From the NCBI RefSeq assembly GCF_030848805.1, contig NC_092365.1, positions 1,736,001 through 1,800,000 on the forward strand: 64,000 nucleotides of DNA, in the 5' to 3' direction. This DNA is from Temnothorax longispinosus (taxonomy: Eukaryota; Arthropoda; Insecta; Hymenoptera; Formicidae). The notes below the pieces were generated by a model, which saw nothing but the letters and a program-made list of their open reading frames with translations, had not been told where the DNA came from and ran no database searches. Shown here in pieces: positions 1 to 13,300 of this stretch; positions within the stretch are counted from its first letter, which is position 1; each line of letters begins with the position of its first letter. Made by a program: the position numbers and the translations under genes.

Positions 1-948
1 TTTCTCATTTCACTATCGCATGACGAGTGTATGTATCAGTACCGCAACACTGTAATCGGATACCGTAGTGGTTTTCAATCATTTTACAAAATCGTATTCT
101 CTTATTTGTTAAAATTTACCCAAATGTTTGATCCCGACTGTACGGAGTGTTATTCTTTGAAGTATAAACAGGCAAATAAATTGAATGATTCAAATGAGCG
201 AATAAATTACGATGGACAAGAACACTAATTTGAATTATATAAAGCTTGCACGTTGGTGTTATCGAGCGCACTTAGCGTAATTCTGCATGCATTTCATCAT
301 ACAGCGTACATTTGATTTTGCTTCTAGGGTAAGTAATTAAATTGTACAATGGCTCACCAATAGCTCGTTCGAGTAATCAATAGCACTACAATAGCACTAC
401 TCGTGGTAGTTTCAAATTAATGGGCCATCGCTTTATTAATACACGGTGCACCATTATTATTGCTCATTATCGATTAGACTGCGACACGGTTAATAAATAT
501 GACGATCTTTTCAAATGTGAGGCAAGTCGATTAAATTAAAATTAATTTTTTTTTTAATAACATTCTAATCTATAAAAGTCTATAAAGAAGCAATTAGGCA
601 TAATTTAATCAATCCCGTTCTAATTTTTCTTCGAGAGACGTCGAGTTGGCGTTGTTAAAATATTATATTAATTATATTTATTAATTATAATGAGAATTAT
701 TGTTCTGAATATTGCTCCAACGATTGTAACAATAATTAATATGTAATAAGAGAAGATCATGTATAATATATAACATAGATTATACATATTGCACAACAGA
801 TGCGCGATAATTATAACGCAGAAAATTTTACACGCATGAAGCAGATCGAGCGATAGAAGCTAAAAGACGGAAGTAAAACTTGCAAGTTAGATGTTACTTT
901 ATCTCTAGAGAGAACTTAGCGACATGTCTGGTCAATCTAACTGCAATT
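1..948. other. Left flank, no gene seen
   Basis: AT-rich sequence downstream of the dipeptidase gene. The only open frames (31-228 and part of 880-1101 on plus) have no recognisable domain and no splice or start context worth reporting. Confidence 0.6.
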
Positions 949-1125
949 TTTATTCACGGCATCATGCCTTTAGTCGGTACTGACGTTTCCACTGACCGTC
1001 TCGATATCCTTTGCGAACACTCGCATTTCACGGCTGCGGCATCCCTGGCGGAAATCGCGTTTATCTACCTACTTACGTACAAAGATGAGAATCGTGAGTA
1101 ACGTCGAGAAGGATCGAAAACGATA

Positions 1126-1172
1126 AGATAGAGAGAAAAAGAGGGAGAAAGAGAGAGAGAGAGAGAGAGAGA
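1126..1172. repeat. (GA)n microsatellite
   Basis: Purine tract, GA-dominated, with a pure (GA) run near 1151-1172. Lies in the probable 3' UTR. Confidence 0.9.
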
Positions 1173-1319
1173 ACGTGTGTGCATATCTGTATGTGCAGCG
1201 GATACCGTGTCGTCTCTAGGAGATGCGAGGGGTCGCGAACTTAGGAGTAAAGTTATAAAGGGTGAGTTTTACTCCCGCTGGGGCAGTGAACTTTTGCTCT
1301 CGCTTCTCTCTGTCCTGCT

Positions 1320-1378
1320 ATTTCTCTTTCTCTCTTTCTCTCTCTCTCTCTCAATCTCCATCTCTTTCTCCCTCTGTA
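1320..1378. repeat. (CT)n / pyrimidine tract
   Basis: Imperfect TTTCTCTC and (CT)n tract about 80 nt past the dipeptidase stop. With the GA tract at 1126-1172 it forms complementary purine and pyrimidine runs in one transcript. Confidence 0.85.
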
Positions 1379-1453
1379 CTTATCTCTCCGTTTCGATCAC
1401 TTGACCGCTTGCGAGTTACGTTTCGCGGCGTTCGCCGAGAGGATTCCGACAGC

Positions 1454-1570
1454 TTAAGGCGCCATCAAACGCTTTATGTTGTAACGGCAGTAATCGCGAC
1501 CGATTATATCCTCCTGTGGGATCTCCTCCTCCAGCGGCTCCATACCTTGCGCGGCCAGGTAGTCGCGAAT
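1454..1570 (-). CDS. Dipeptidase last coding exon I with stop codon
   Basis: Exon of 117 nt: 38 codons (I328-P365) and TAA at 1456-1454. The acceptor is tatgtgtgtgcag. It codes IRDYLAAQGMEPLEEEIP, then DYCRYN. C355 lies where DPEP1 has its inter-subunit cysteine near '-CRT-YG'. Human DPEP1 continues with a hydrophobic GPI-signal tail. Here only RYNIKRLMAP follows, with no hydrophobic stretch. The exon is recognised mainly by its in-phase junction and acceptor, the Cys-Arg-x-x motif and the acidic helix. Confidence 0.88.
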   Translation of the reverse strand: MRDYLAAQGMEPLEEEIPQEDIIGRDYCRYNIKRLMAP

Positions 1571-4500
1571 CTGCACACACATAGAGAATGCTACGATGTA
1601 GTAAATGTGATTTATTGACTGCTAAAGCGTGGCTTACGCTGATTTATACGTTTAGCCCTTTGATACGCGTTACCATGGTCGTCGACCTGCATCGAAGCGT
1701 CTGGCGTTCGTGGAACAATACTACCAATCATAGTTTATAGCCGTCGATCACTCATTGTTAATCCGCGTACCTATATACGTCCATATGAATCGCAAGTGGA
1801 CGACGCTAACAGTATACTCCTAGATTTGAAGATACAAATAGCTTTTGAAACGGTTAGATACACGTAAGAAGATTAAATTGCTCGTATCACAGTGAGCAGA
1901 TCGATACGTTTACAAAGCGCGCGTTCGTCGCGGCGCGCTTGAAAGCCGGCTCTCCCCATTTTTCTTCAGTGCATTCCGGTGGCTCGTGAAAAAAGCCGAT
2001 GAATTTTGACGCCGCGTCGAGCTTCTGAAACCCGCGTGGCGGAGGGGCGCGGTAAAGATGGAAGACCGCGCGCGTCTCGCGAATGTTCTCAGGAAAAATC
2101 GCGCCTGGCGATTGCCGTTGTAGAAGGTGAAATAAAAAGGTCGAAGGCCCGCGCGCCTCCCGGAACGAGCGTTCATGAAAGGCAAAGCTGAGCGCGCGCG
2201 CGCAGGGAAAAAAGATCGGCGCGGTGTACGGTATTTCACACGGACTGCACGGCGCCCATCAATTTTCGGTGAAGCCCATTAACCTTCCACGGGCCTTTAC
2301 CCGAAAACGAAGCTTTCGACGGCTGACGAACGCGTCAGCGATGCTCGCGACATGCCGCCCTTTTCCGCGTGATGACGAAAAATCGCCGCAATGTACAACG
2401 TCGTGAATCGAAAGTCGCTATCTCGAGAAGAGATTAAAGCATTTGTAGTTTGCTACATCGATAGCAATTTACGGGTGCTAACAACAAAATAAGATCGATG
2501 ATAAGAGAATTAAGAAAAGAAACTCCATATGCTTTTTGAATGACTTTTCGTTATTTGCTGTGATATTTTCCATGCTTTTACTTCTTTCTCGACTAATTAT
2601 AGAGATATAAAGAATTCCGTTATACTCTGCTGGTTAATAGGCTTGACTAGATGTTCCGTCATTAAACAGATTGAAAGTACGTTGCATCTGCAATATTTGA
2701 AGAGAAATGAAAGAAATGAATGTTTCATATAGAGGAGAGATATAAAAAAATGTCATTAGATTTGAGATCCTTCCTGCGCTTTTCCCACGACGCTTCGAAA
2801 AGTATAAAATATTTTTTATAGCGTGGAGAGGAAGAGAGTTTTCCTGATTTGTACGGAAATTATCGATACAGCGTCGGTATGTAAAAAGCTTTTATTGACT
2901 TGGAAATGCCGGCCACGTTTTTTCTACGCTTTGTAAAATTTATTTCGCTTTCATAAAGTAAGAAAACGACGTTCTCTATTCGGGGCAGGTCGATCCCGGC
3001 GGAATACATATTAGGATGGCGGTGGCGTAAATTTCACTCTCACCCGAAATCCACCCAGTAGTTTTTCAATTAAACGAGCGTCACAGAAAGACGGCGTTCT
3101 ATCACAAATATTTACGCCGCGTAAACGCAACTGCAATTTTTCGGTCATTACATGTACGCAGCTAGAAACCAATATTGTGCGAAGGAGATAGAAGAGCATA
3201 TGGCTATTGTCAAAAAAGTGTAATAAGAGAAATTTTTCTACAATAATTTCTGTAGATAAAAGAACCATTGTAAAGCTTTGAACTTTTTCTCTTATATCAA
3301 TAGAAATAAGAAATATAGTACTTAAAAAAACAAAGATAATTTTTCGATACCATTTAACATAAAACGAAAATTGTAACTGGCTCAATGTTTTTATTTCTCT
3401 CTCTTTCTCTCTTTTATGTATTTTAATATAAACATGAGAAGTAATTTAGAAAAGTGCACATATCACGTGTTACGTTAGACATTTATATTCATTTTTGTTC
3501 AACACTACACGACGTAAACCCTATATATGTAAAGCTTCATTTTGCCGCCCCGCTGAATTTCCAATTAAGGAATACAGAGAGCGATATAGCGGCGCGCATC
3601 TCTGGCTATGAGACAACGCAGAAAAGGAAATGAGAGGGCGATATAGGAGAACGTCGACAGTCTAATCAAATCCTCCTTTATTGTCGCTTTCATGCCTCGG
3701 GCGCGTAACGTTGTGGTATAAATGTCATGCAATATGGACGTCTCACAGGTGTAATAGCCTTCTCTTAGCCAATTTCTCCATATGCTCTGCTTTAAAACTG
3801 ATATTTTTTTTCCTTCGAAATATTAGGCGCTCGAAGAAAAGTGACTGAGAGATTAAAAATTAATGGATGTTGAAAGATTTTTCTCATAAATGCGCAGACT
3901 GTCTTGTTACTGTTCATATTTTTCTCAATTTGGAGAGAGAACTGCATAAAGCTGAAAGCTGTAAATTTTTATTTTAGAAATTAAATATCATGAAATGAAA
4001 ATTATTTTTGAACTGTGACATATTTGAGTTTAATACTTGTAACTTTTAATACTTGAGTTTTATACTTGTGAAACATCAAAAATTTGTGTATTACAAATAT
4101 ACATATTTATACTCATATATTGATCACAGTTTCGTATTTCTTGAAAATAGACACTTTGGCGGATTATAGTAAATCATATACTTGTCGAGACATATTTTAC
4201 GTACTCCGATATTTACGATACGTAAAATTGTTTCGACGAGGTAAAATGCGGATGAAATGAGGGCAGAATTTGGATTGCACGTTTTCAGCAAAGTTTTACA
4301 GTGGTAAACATCGATACGCAGCAAGCCAATAATGGCACGGTATGCGCGATGCTAATAGCAATATTGCGTGTGCGCACTTTGATGATTGTTCATCAGTGGT
4401 TTCGCTAATGAAAGGAATTTGATATAATGAAAGGAAAAAGTCTTAAGAAAAAAGACCGAAACTCAATTCCGCTTTCCGTAAATCAATCTAACGAAAACGA

Positions 4501-7500
4501 TACTCGCAATTACTAAAAATTATATTATTACTTTTTTAAAAATTGAATTAATTATTTTAGAAAGGGCATTATTATAAATTTATTCATGTTATTTCTATTA
4601 TCACATTGTTTCTATTCCTCTGTTTCTGTTTCTAAGTCTGCTTTTATAAGCAACAATGGCAGAGGTAAAGCCTTCGCTATACGCAAATGTACATGTTTAT
4701 AAAGGAGAGGAAAACAGCATGCATACGGTGTAAACCTCTTTCGCAACATTTTAAAAATAAATCCCTCTCAAAGGGAAATATGCGGATCACAGTTATTACA
4801 ATTTATCTTAAAGAACAAAAAGGGTAGTAAAGAAAAGAAAAAAAGAAGCCCGACATTACCATGTTTCGAAGTGGCACGGTGATATACATATAATGCGAGT
4901 GTACACGACACTGATTGCATTACGCCCCAGGAATTTGCACGACTGTTTCCAGACGACGTACTCCTTACGGCGAGCGTTTGCCGGGGGGGGAGTACCGTGG
5001 TCTTACGAAACAGTATCAAAGTTCCTTCGAATTCCGTTCCTCTCCGTGCGAGGAACAATAGCGGAATTGAATTTCAAGGTAACGTAATCGCCACCGTTTT
5101 GTTCGCCGCGTCGTACCGTAGGCACGACCATTATTTCAACAATTACGACGTTTCTCGCCTGCTGTGTAACCCGGTCCACCACCAACGACGGTGGAACGGT
5201 GGAAAACGGCGATGAGATGGGTTGGAATTGCTCAAAGGATTTGCCCTTCGCCCAACCTCCTCGACTTCATCGCGATGAGAAGAGTGAAGGCGCAAATGCG
5301 CATGTGTATGTGTGTGTGTGTGTGTGTGCGTGCGCGTCTCAGGTAAGAAGATACGACTTCTTCGCGAATTTGCACATCGAGAATTAATGGCAAGTTGCCG
5401 TCTCCCAGCCGGAAGAAACTCATAAGCGCGGAAATTCCACGTGACTCGCGCTACAAATTACAATTTTCATATTCCGATAATCAAATAATATTCTCCGCGA
5501 CCGGATCTGGAAAATTGCATCCGCCGAGTTAGATTGGAATAATTTAAAACGGCGCGGCGCGGCGAGAGACGCGCTTACTTGTAATACGCGTCCATTAGGC
5601 TTTCATTGTACCGCGCAGGTTAACGTCCCGCGGCTTTCTCGCGCGGCGCGCGTCCCTCAAAGTCGCGAGCGCGACGCATTTTTTCGCGACGCGATAATAA
5701 ATCATCGAAGAATTCAGAGGATAATTTTAATTCCCCCGCTATTCGTTAGCCAGCGTGCGATCGCGCGCGGTCGCGCTATGTCTTTGTTCTTACGGAAACT
5801 GACGCTCGAGAATTGCCACGCGAATGCAAAATTTACGCTTTTACGCGTAATTCACCGCGGCGCGTTTATTACATTACGATTCGAATATATGTATATACAG
5901 ATATATACAGGTATAACACACATTCTTCTCTAAATATAATAAACGACTCCTGCTTTGGATAACCCGCGGTTCCGTTGACCACACCGCACCGCAATTAAAT
6001 TATCACAGTAATTTCAACAACGGCCATCCTGAGCGTCCTCAAACATCCGGAACATCCGGCGCACATAATTTCTCACATCATTCCTGTCGGGGCGTGTACC
6101 ACCGGGTAATATCAGGACTGAAACATTTTCAGGTGCGCCGGAATTCTAGTAGGACGATCTGCATTCGACTGCACTTCGCGAAACTGGGCATTTAACATTG
6201 AAATATATGAGACATTAATCGAGTGGCCAAAGTGTAGAAGCCGAATTAAATTAGAGCAAGTTTAATTCAATTTTAATTAACCATTGGGGGATAATGAGTT
6301 GAATTTTTAACGATACGCTTCTCATTAACAAATATCGACACAATGTTACAAATGAATGAACAAAGAAGTTTATCGTTTTTAATCCTTTAGACACCGCAAC
6401 TTTAATGCTCGGCAACGTTTGTGTCGATATTCTCCTTCATCATTATTTCGATAGAAAACTAGACAATAAAAAGTTATTATTAATTACTTCTCCTTTTTGT
6501 TAAGCGGAGAACAATTGCGGCTCTCGTAACTTTATACGTAATAGCGCCGCGTTGAGTTTTAATTAACGTTGACGAGCGAAAGAGGGTTCCAGATGCAACG
6601 ATCCCCTCTCGAACGTTCGAGCTTATCTTTCGTGAAGTGTACTCATATTATGAAACGTCAGTGTTGAACGATGCTGAACGATACTTCAGAGCTTTAATAC
6701 ACACGTCACATGTAGTCGTGGCTGTACGTCGTAAGCGTGAATAAGATAAAGAGAGAAAGAGAGAAAGGGGCCCATCGGACGGGCTGGCGGATGGTGCCAG
6801 CTGGTTTTACGACTGGCAGCACTCCAAGGGAACAAAAATCACGGTCCGCCCGAGCGGCTTCTCTCTCGTCCGACGATGCAGCGCGCAGGCCGGATGCATG
6901 ATTTGTGTGCTTTATTAAATCCGATATTGGTCGACTCGGCTAACCCGAACCAGGCCATCGGTTATTTCATGGTAGAAACGAGCACTCTCCTATGTTCTCT
7001 CTCTCTCTTTCTTTCTCTCTTTTCTGTCCTCCTTTTATTGATGCGACTTTTCCACTTTCGACACGCGTCCACTCTTTTCATCAAGCGATGCGAGAAGTTG
7101 AACCTGAGAGAGATGATTCTCTTCTCTTTTTCCCTTTTCGACTAGAGAATAATTTACCTGCTCCACCGCCTTGAACACCCGTATAAGATTCAGACCAGCC
7201 AACTTCTGAATGTCTTTCTCTGACCATCCACGCGCTAGCAATTCCGCGAAGAGCTCCGGGTACTTGCTGACGTCCTCCAGACCCGTTGGTGTCCTGAGGC
7301 AAAGAATTTATGATGAGACTTTATTGAGACTCGCAGATGAGACCGCGAAATGATCGATTAGAATAGAAATGTCATAAAAATCGAGCTGCGTCTTCTTTTA
7401 AGGCGTGAAAATTTCGAAGCTCAGGACGTTAAAGATATATTCGGAGATGTAATTATAAAACAAAATGTGTAATTATATTTTATCGGGATTCACGTTGCTA

Positions 7501-10254
7501 ACATTAAGTTGGAAGAAATAAAAAATTTTTCAATATTTTTATTGAGTCTATGAGTTTTACAGACAAACTTTTGATACGTCTACTTTAATGTTTGAAAATA
7601 GCATTACATTCTTTTCAATCTAATAAATTAATCACACTAGTTTGATAAAAGAATTCATTCTTTTTCTTGAAAAAGAATGTGAAAAAGTCATAGAAAACGA
7701 AGTTTTGTTGCTGTGGTGAAATGACAGCTGGCAACTTGTCAACATTTAGAGTCGCATCCGATGGAGCCGCGAACAGGGACGAAAATGATTTCGTCTCTCT
7801 TCATCCCCGCGAAAATATTGTTTTAAAACACTGCGCTCTCGCGCTGCGATAAATTTTCGTCGCCGTGCGCGCCATAAAAGTCGATATGGAAATAATGTTC
7901 GTCCCGTGGAGCGCCAGCTTGTGAACGTACGGTGCGCACCAAGGCCACAATTTACATGAATATTTCCGCTCGATAAGATAGGGCTTTAATGAAGCAGAAA
8001 GCATCGGGGGTTTAAATTAGAAAACTGCTTGAAACTTTTATGGGTCCACCTATAAAAGGACTGCGCGTATTACCGCGGTAATTTTACGACACGTGCGATT
8101 CTTCTATCTATTGCACCGCGACTTGGTGAATTATATTTCCGTCCGCTTGAATTATTCAGTGTGTATATAGGTACGACCTTAACGCGATCACATTATAAAA
8201 AGCTCTCGTCTATTATGCATGCAAGCGGCGCGAATTGAAAAAGTAAATTAATATGTGCGTGCGCGAGATTAATGATGCAGCTTTTATTACGCTATTCTCC
8301 GGAGAGAGTGTCTCTTTGTCGAGAGAGGAGTAAGCGTCACCAGTAAGCTCTTTCATGAAAGGCGTTGAAATAATAATGCTAAACCAAACCACTTGTGTTT
8401 ATTATTGATTAAATATTATTTATTCAAATTCTTCCCCGTATATTATCTCGGACATATTTCTCTCCCGTGAACAAATGTTTAGTTTGAATTATTTTGCGAA
8501 ACGCGGCCGGGTTGTCTCTTCGCGTTTCCCCGATACGAGAGTAACGCTTTCAACCGTTGTGTTATGCTCCCGCTCTCCTTCGACCGTATATAAACCAATT
8601 TCGTACAGAACAATTATTTGCAGACTATTGCAGCTGTAAAAAATTGGACGTACGTTTCGCGCGTCAGGCGGAAGGGGCAGAGGTAAATTCGTGCGGAGGA
8701 AGGTCGCAAAGTACAATAATGAGCTAGTCGGGAAGCAGTCACGGATAAATTACACGAGTTACTTCGGGCGGTTTATCCTTCATTACTTTAATTACCAGTA
8801 CGCCGGGTGACTGCGGCGAACTTACTTTACTGTGCTGAGAGAGGCACGCCGAGAAAGCGGGTCCGCCTTCCTACCTTATGCGATCCTCGCTTATAAGCCG
8901 AGGGCGAAAATGCGCTACGAGACCAAAATTCACTTGACCCGATTTAACGCTATCGCGGAGAATAATATACTCTGCGGAAAAATATTTTTTTAAATCACAG
9001 AAAAGGAAGTTACGGGTTTTTATTTTAACAAAGAGAGCTATTATCTCGAAGCTCAAAAATGTCCGATTTCTTATCTTTCTCGGGGCACCTTGTACATCCG
9101 AAAAGCATTAAGGATTGTCGAGATCATTTTGCGAATTGTCTGAATTACAATTGCATCAGAGAGTCATCAATTTAAATTTCATTCTTAGCAAAGACAAGAT
9201 CATATCTCCTCGAACCTCGAATTCGCGATTCGAGAGTATCGGCTCGTCTGCGTTTATACATATATTTACTGAAGCAGTCATGTTCGGCTAGCATCGAGGC
9301 TACAGTTCCGTTAATTTATCTCCGGAATCGTTATGCGAACGAGCGCAATCGATATACCTCTCTCGTGCCACGAAGATATAATACATTGAATCGCCTCGCG
9401 TTACTGACGGCGAGCGTGGACGGGCCGATAAAAGGGGTTAGACTGAATTTCGACGTTCTCATTACGGGCGTTATAACGAGAGCTCGTAGAAGACCCAACA
9501 ACAGTGCGGGGGTCGGAAAGCAGGGGGATGAGCTGTCGAAAGCTGCTCGGCTGACAATGTCGGGCCAACAAGAGCGGTTAGAGACTTATTCATGGCGCGT
9601 CGTGTCCCCGGCTGAAACTGGCAGTTATGCAACTGTATATTGTACGCATCGGCCGACCGCATCCAGAGGGTCGTTATTCCAATTTCGGAAATTTCCAAAT
9701 CGAGTATGTCCATCATCATGCACTGACTGTAAACGCGAGATGATCGCACGCGATCCGAGAACAATGCGCTTATGAACGCCAATAATAATATTCGATTTTG
9801 ATTTACGATGTTGATGGCCCTTTGGAAATAATTGTAGGCGCGAGATATACGATTTTGATAATATTTATCTAAAAATAGCAATTATTATTTTATTTATTTT
9901 CTGGAGCATAAATTCCTTCGAAATAAAAAGTAATTTTCAAAAAATCTACGAATATTCAGTTTATGCATATTGACATGTATATATATGAACTCATTTTAAG
10001 CTGTACTTTTTAGCATAGTTAATGAAGCTTACTTACAGATTCCCTAGAGCTTCGTGAAGCACAGATAAAAAATGTTTTATTTAAAAGTTATTAAAAGTGC
10101 AAAACTTTTTGCCCAGCACTTTGATTTCTTTCGTCCATGATCGGGAAAACAAATAGACATCGCATCCCCAAAGGGTACAATATTCAATGTAACTGGATCG
10201 CGCTATATTTTTACACTGTTGTTTACTAACGGGTAGAATTTTATATACATATAG

Positions 10255-10320
<66 letters not shown>

Positions 10321-13300
10321 AAATTTCGACTATCAAGATGATGAAAACTAATGATGATTAAGAAAGTAAGATTATGTACAGTCATAAATTACTCATATGT
10401 ACACTGTACATATAGAGAATGAACGGTATACGTGGAATTTGTTGTGTAACCACAGTTACAAATAAATAGTTGTGCTTCGGGCGATTGTGCATTGATGAAA
10501 ATATTGACCTGTCGCAAATGCCACAACCGTTCGTCGTGACTCGTGGATGTTAGCCGGTTTCAAAACGTGACGGTCCGAGGATCCGGGGTGCCGCTGTAGA
10601 GAGCTGTTGACTGACCAGCATGGTCACAAACGTTGTTCCAATTCGCGAAATTTCCAATCCTGTCCGCCGTCTCTTTGTCGAGAGACCGATTGAGACCGAA
10701 AGAGCGTGCGCGACCGCTTCTCTCCGCCGCGCGAATACTTCTCGCCGCGCGCGGCGAGATACCTGGCGGCGAATTTATGCGGGCTAAATCCGTAGTAAAA
10801 ATGTATGTCCGCGCAACGCGGAGCGCGTAAAAGTACGTCATCGAACAACGACAACGCGGTTAGCGCGGGGATCGATTCGCCTTTCTCGGGCGCGAGGCTC
10901 GCTTTTTTACTTTTTGCCCGTCTTGCTCGTATCTCGTCTATTTGCCCGTCGGTGCGACCGAATCGAATTCAAAAATGCCGTTTCCGCGGGAAAATACGTT
11001 TCGCTCAACCCTAGTGACAGTGATTTATGGACGGGGATGAAAAGCACGAAGCCCGGTGGATCGTTCCGCGAAAGGAACGACACGCGGATTCTCGGTTCCC
11101 CCGAGAAAACCCGAGGCAGGAAGTGTCCATCGACGATCGCTTCGTCCTTTTTCGCGATCGTGACTTGGATGTTAAAGGACGATAAGACTTTGGACGTAAC
11201 ATTTACCTTTTGCTATCGCAGGCATAGGATGCTGCACAATTTTATATCTGCAATTCTCTGTGACTTCCAAATAAACTATTCTTCAGCAACAAATGTTTCT
11301 ATGCATTTTTAATTTTTTATGTTAATTGAACATTGCATTAAGATTCCATTAAAATGAAGGCCGATTGAAATTAAACAGATAATCAAATTTATTATCTATT
11401 TGCATCTAATAATTTGTGAAAAGAGCAGTTAGTTTCTCAATTTAGAAAGAAAATTTATTTGTAATTTGAAAGAAACCTTCTCTCAAGTCTCTATATATAC
11501 TCTCTCTTCGCTTTAGAACTTTAGATTTGACACATCATCTTTATCCTAACGATATGCGCGATGCGCTAACTCTTTGATCGTCCATATAAGCGGCTACTCT
11601 TGGCTCTTGGATACTATATACTTGGATGCTGTAACCGGCCGTTGAAGGCGCCGATATGAATTTTAATCTGGCGTAAAAGCTTATTGGGGCCGGCAGGACT
11701 ATCAGCAGCCCCACGTCCTGCCAGTTTTAACCTCCTCGCCCCCGTACTTCCTGCGCGTCTCGTCGTCTATCTCCGCGCGTGACCCACTCTCCCTCTTTCC
11801 ACCTTTAGAAATAATTAAACACATCCTCCAACGCTTTTTCCGACCCATCTCGTACGAATATTCCCGTCGCTTCTCGCTTTCATATATGAGAGCTACCGAT
11901 TTGTATAACCGATGAGACGGATACTTTCTACGATTAACTGACTGAAATTTTAACAGTTTATTCAGACGAAAACGATGACTTTCTTCCCTCTTGGCTACGC
12001 CAGTGTCAGTATTTTTTCTAGATATTAAATGGAAGACATATAACTGCACTTTGGCTGGAATCCCCAGAACTTTTGCAATAAAAGAGCCTTTGCTTGATTT
12101 GAAATTATTATATATAATGTTGCGATAATATATTTAATATATATTATCTTATTATTATAATAATATTGATAATTCAAAGAATGTTTTTTCTAACTCGTTT
12201 TGCTTGGTCGAATAAAAATAAAGGTTATTGATGAAGGAAGCTTATGAAAAACTGATATCGTTTTTAGAATTCGCATATTATAATAGTCGCAGATTATAGT
12301 CGATTCAATTTTCAGGCAACACAGCGTGAGTTTGTCGACCGGGTATTATATATTATTTTGTTATTTGCTTCAATGGAGTTATTTGTAGCCGTGTCGCAAT
12401 GTGGACATGGTAAAATTCACGAACTGAAACGGCTGACGAAGTGGAAATGCAACGGGCGTAGCAATAAACGCATTGATCGCCGAAGAATAAATAGCGTCGT
12501 GCTTTCGGCTTTCGTGTATTTCGGACCAATTTCCTACGTGGAGGCAATGAGCCACTAGCCGGCGTTATCCGCGAATCGAGGGTTTCCCTGCGGAACGGTT
12601 CCCCCGATTAGCTCGTTGAAATTTTAACCACGCGCTGTCAACCGGTGAGTTAATTTAACGTGCAATTAAGAACGCGGCGTTTCTGTCGTGGATTCAGGCA
12701 TGACTGTTTCTAATGCAGTTGTCGGCACGGTTTCTGCATGAAATTCGAGGACCGTAATTTCCTTTCCGCGGGACAAATTGCTGATTAATTTGGCAAATAG
12801 CTGATGTGCAAATTTGCCATTGGCAAACGTGCATCCTCCTTGAATTGTTTATTGCTACTGTTGATCGCTACTGCGACTACTCTTGTTGAGTTTATAATTA
12901 TAGGTTGACAAGACTTTTCGAAAGATTTATTTATTTTTTTCACGTCCATGGCTATATTCCCGAAGATTTTTAGAACTTGTCGATTTTGAAGATTTTACTC
13001 TGGCTTCGAGAAATGCAAATATCGAATTTTTTATATCATTGCAGTTGCACATGAGAAAATGTTTATTAAAAATTATGAAAATTTAAGCAAATTCTGATAC
13101 GATATGACGGCAAATGGATTTTCCAGAAAAATGTTTTATAGTAATCTATTTCTACTGATATTCGCCTGTTGCGATTAATACGTTGAAATTTCGACCACGA
13201 ATGTTAGCTGAAACGCTTCACCGTACGATTCGCCGTACGTGATCCCTCTGACACGGAAATAACATCGTTTTATCTCCAAAATTAAATATACTTGCGAGAG

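Larger units (their letters stand above)
949..1453 (-). other. Probable 3' UTR of the dipeptidase transcript
   Basis: Sequence downstream of the stop codon. On the minus strand an AATAAA signal lies at 954-949, about 500 nt past the stop; cleavage would fall near 930. The UTR would include a (GA)n-rich tract on the minus strand (1320-1378 read as CT on plus) and a CT tract (1126-1172 read as GA on plus). No transcript data, so the end is a guess. Confidence 0.4.
1571..7157 (-). other. Dipeptidase intron between exons H and I (5.6 kb)
   Basis: Donor gtaaat at the 7157 side, acceptor gtgtgcag at the 1571 side. Contents: CpG/CGCG-rich patches at about 1910-2400 and 5540-5870, a (TG)n microsatellite at 5302-5333, a CT tract at 6990-7027, three short copies of a TTTAATACTTG-like motif around 4027-4070, and otherwise AT-rich unique-looking DNA. 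No nested gene was recognised. Confidence 0.85.
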
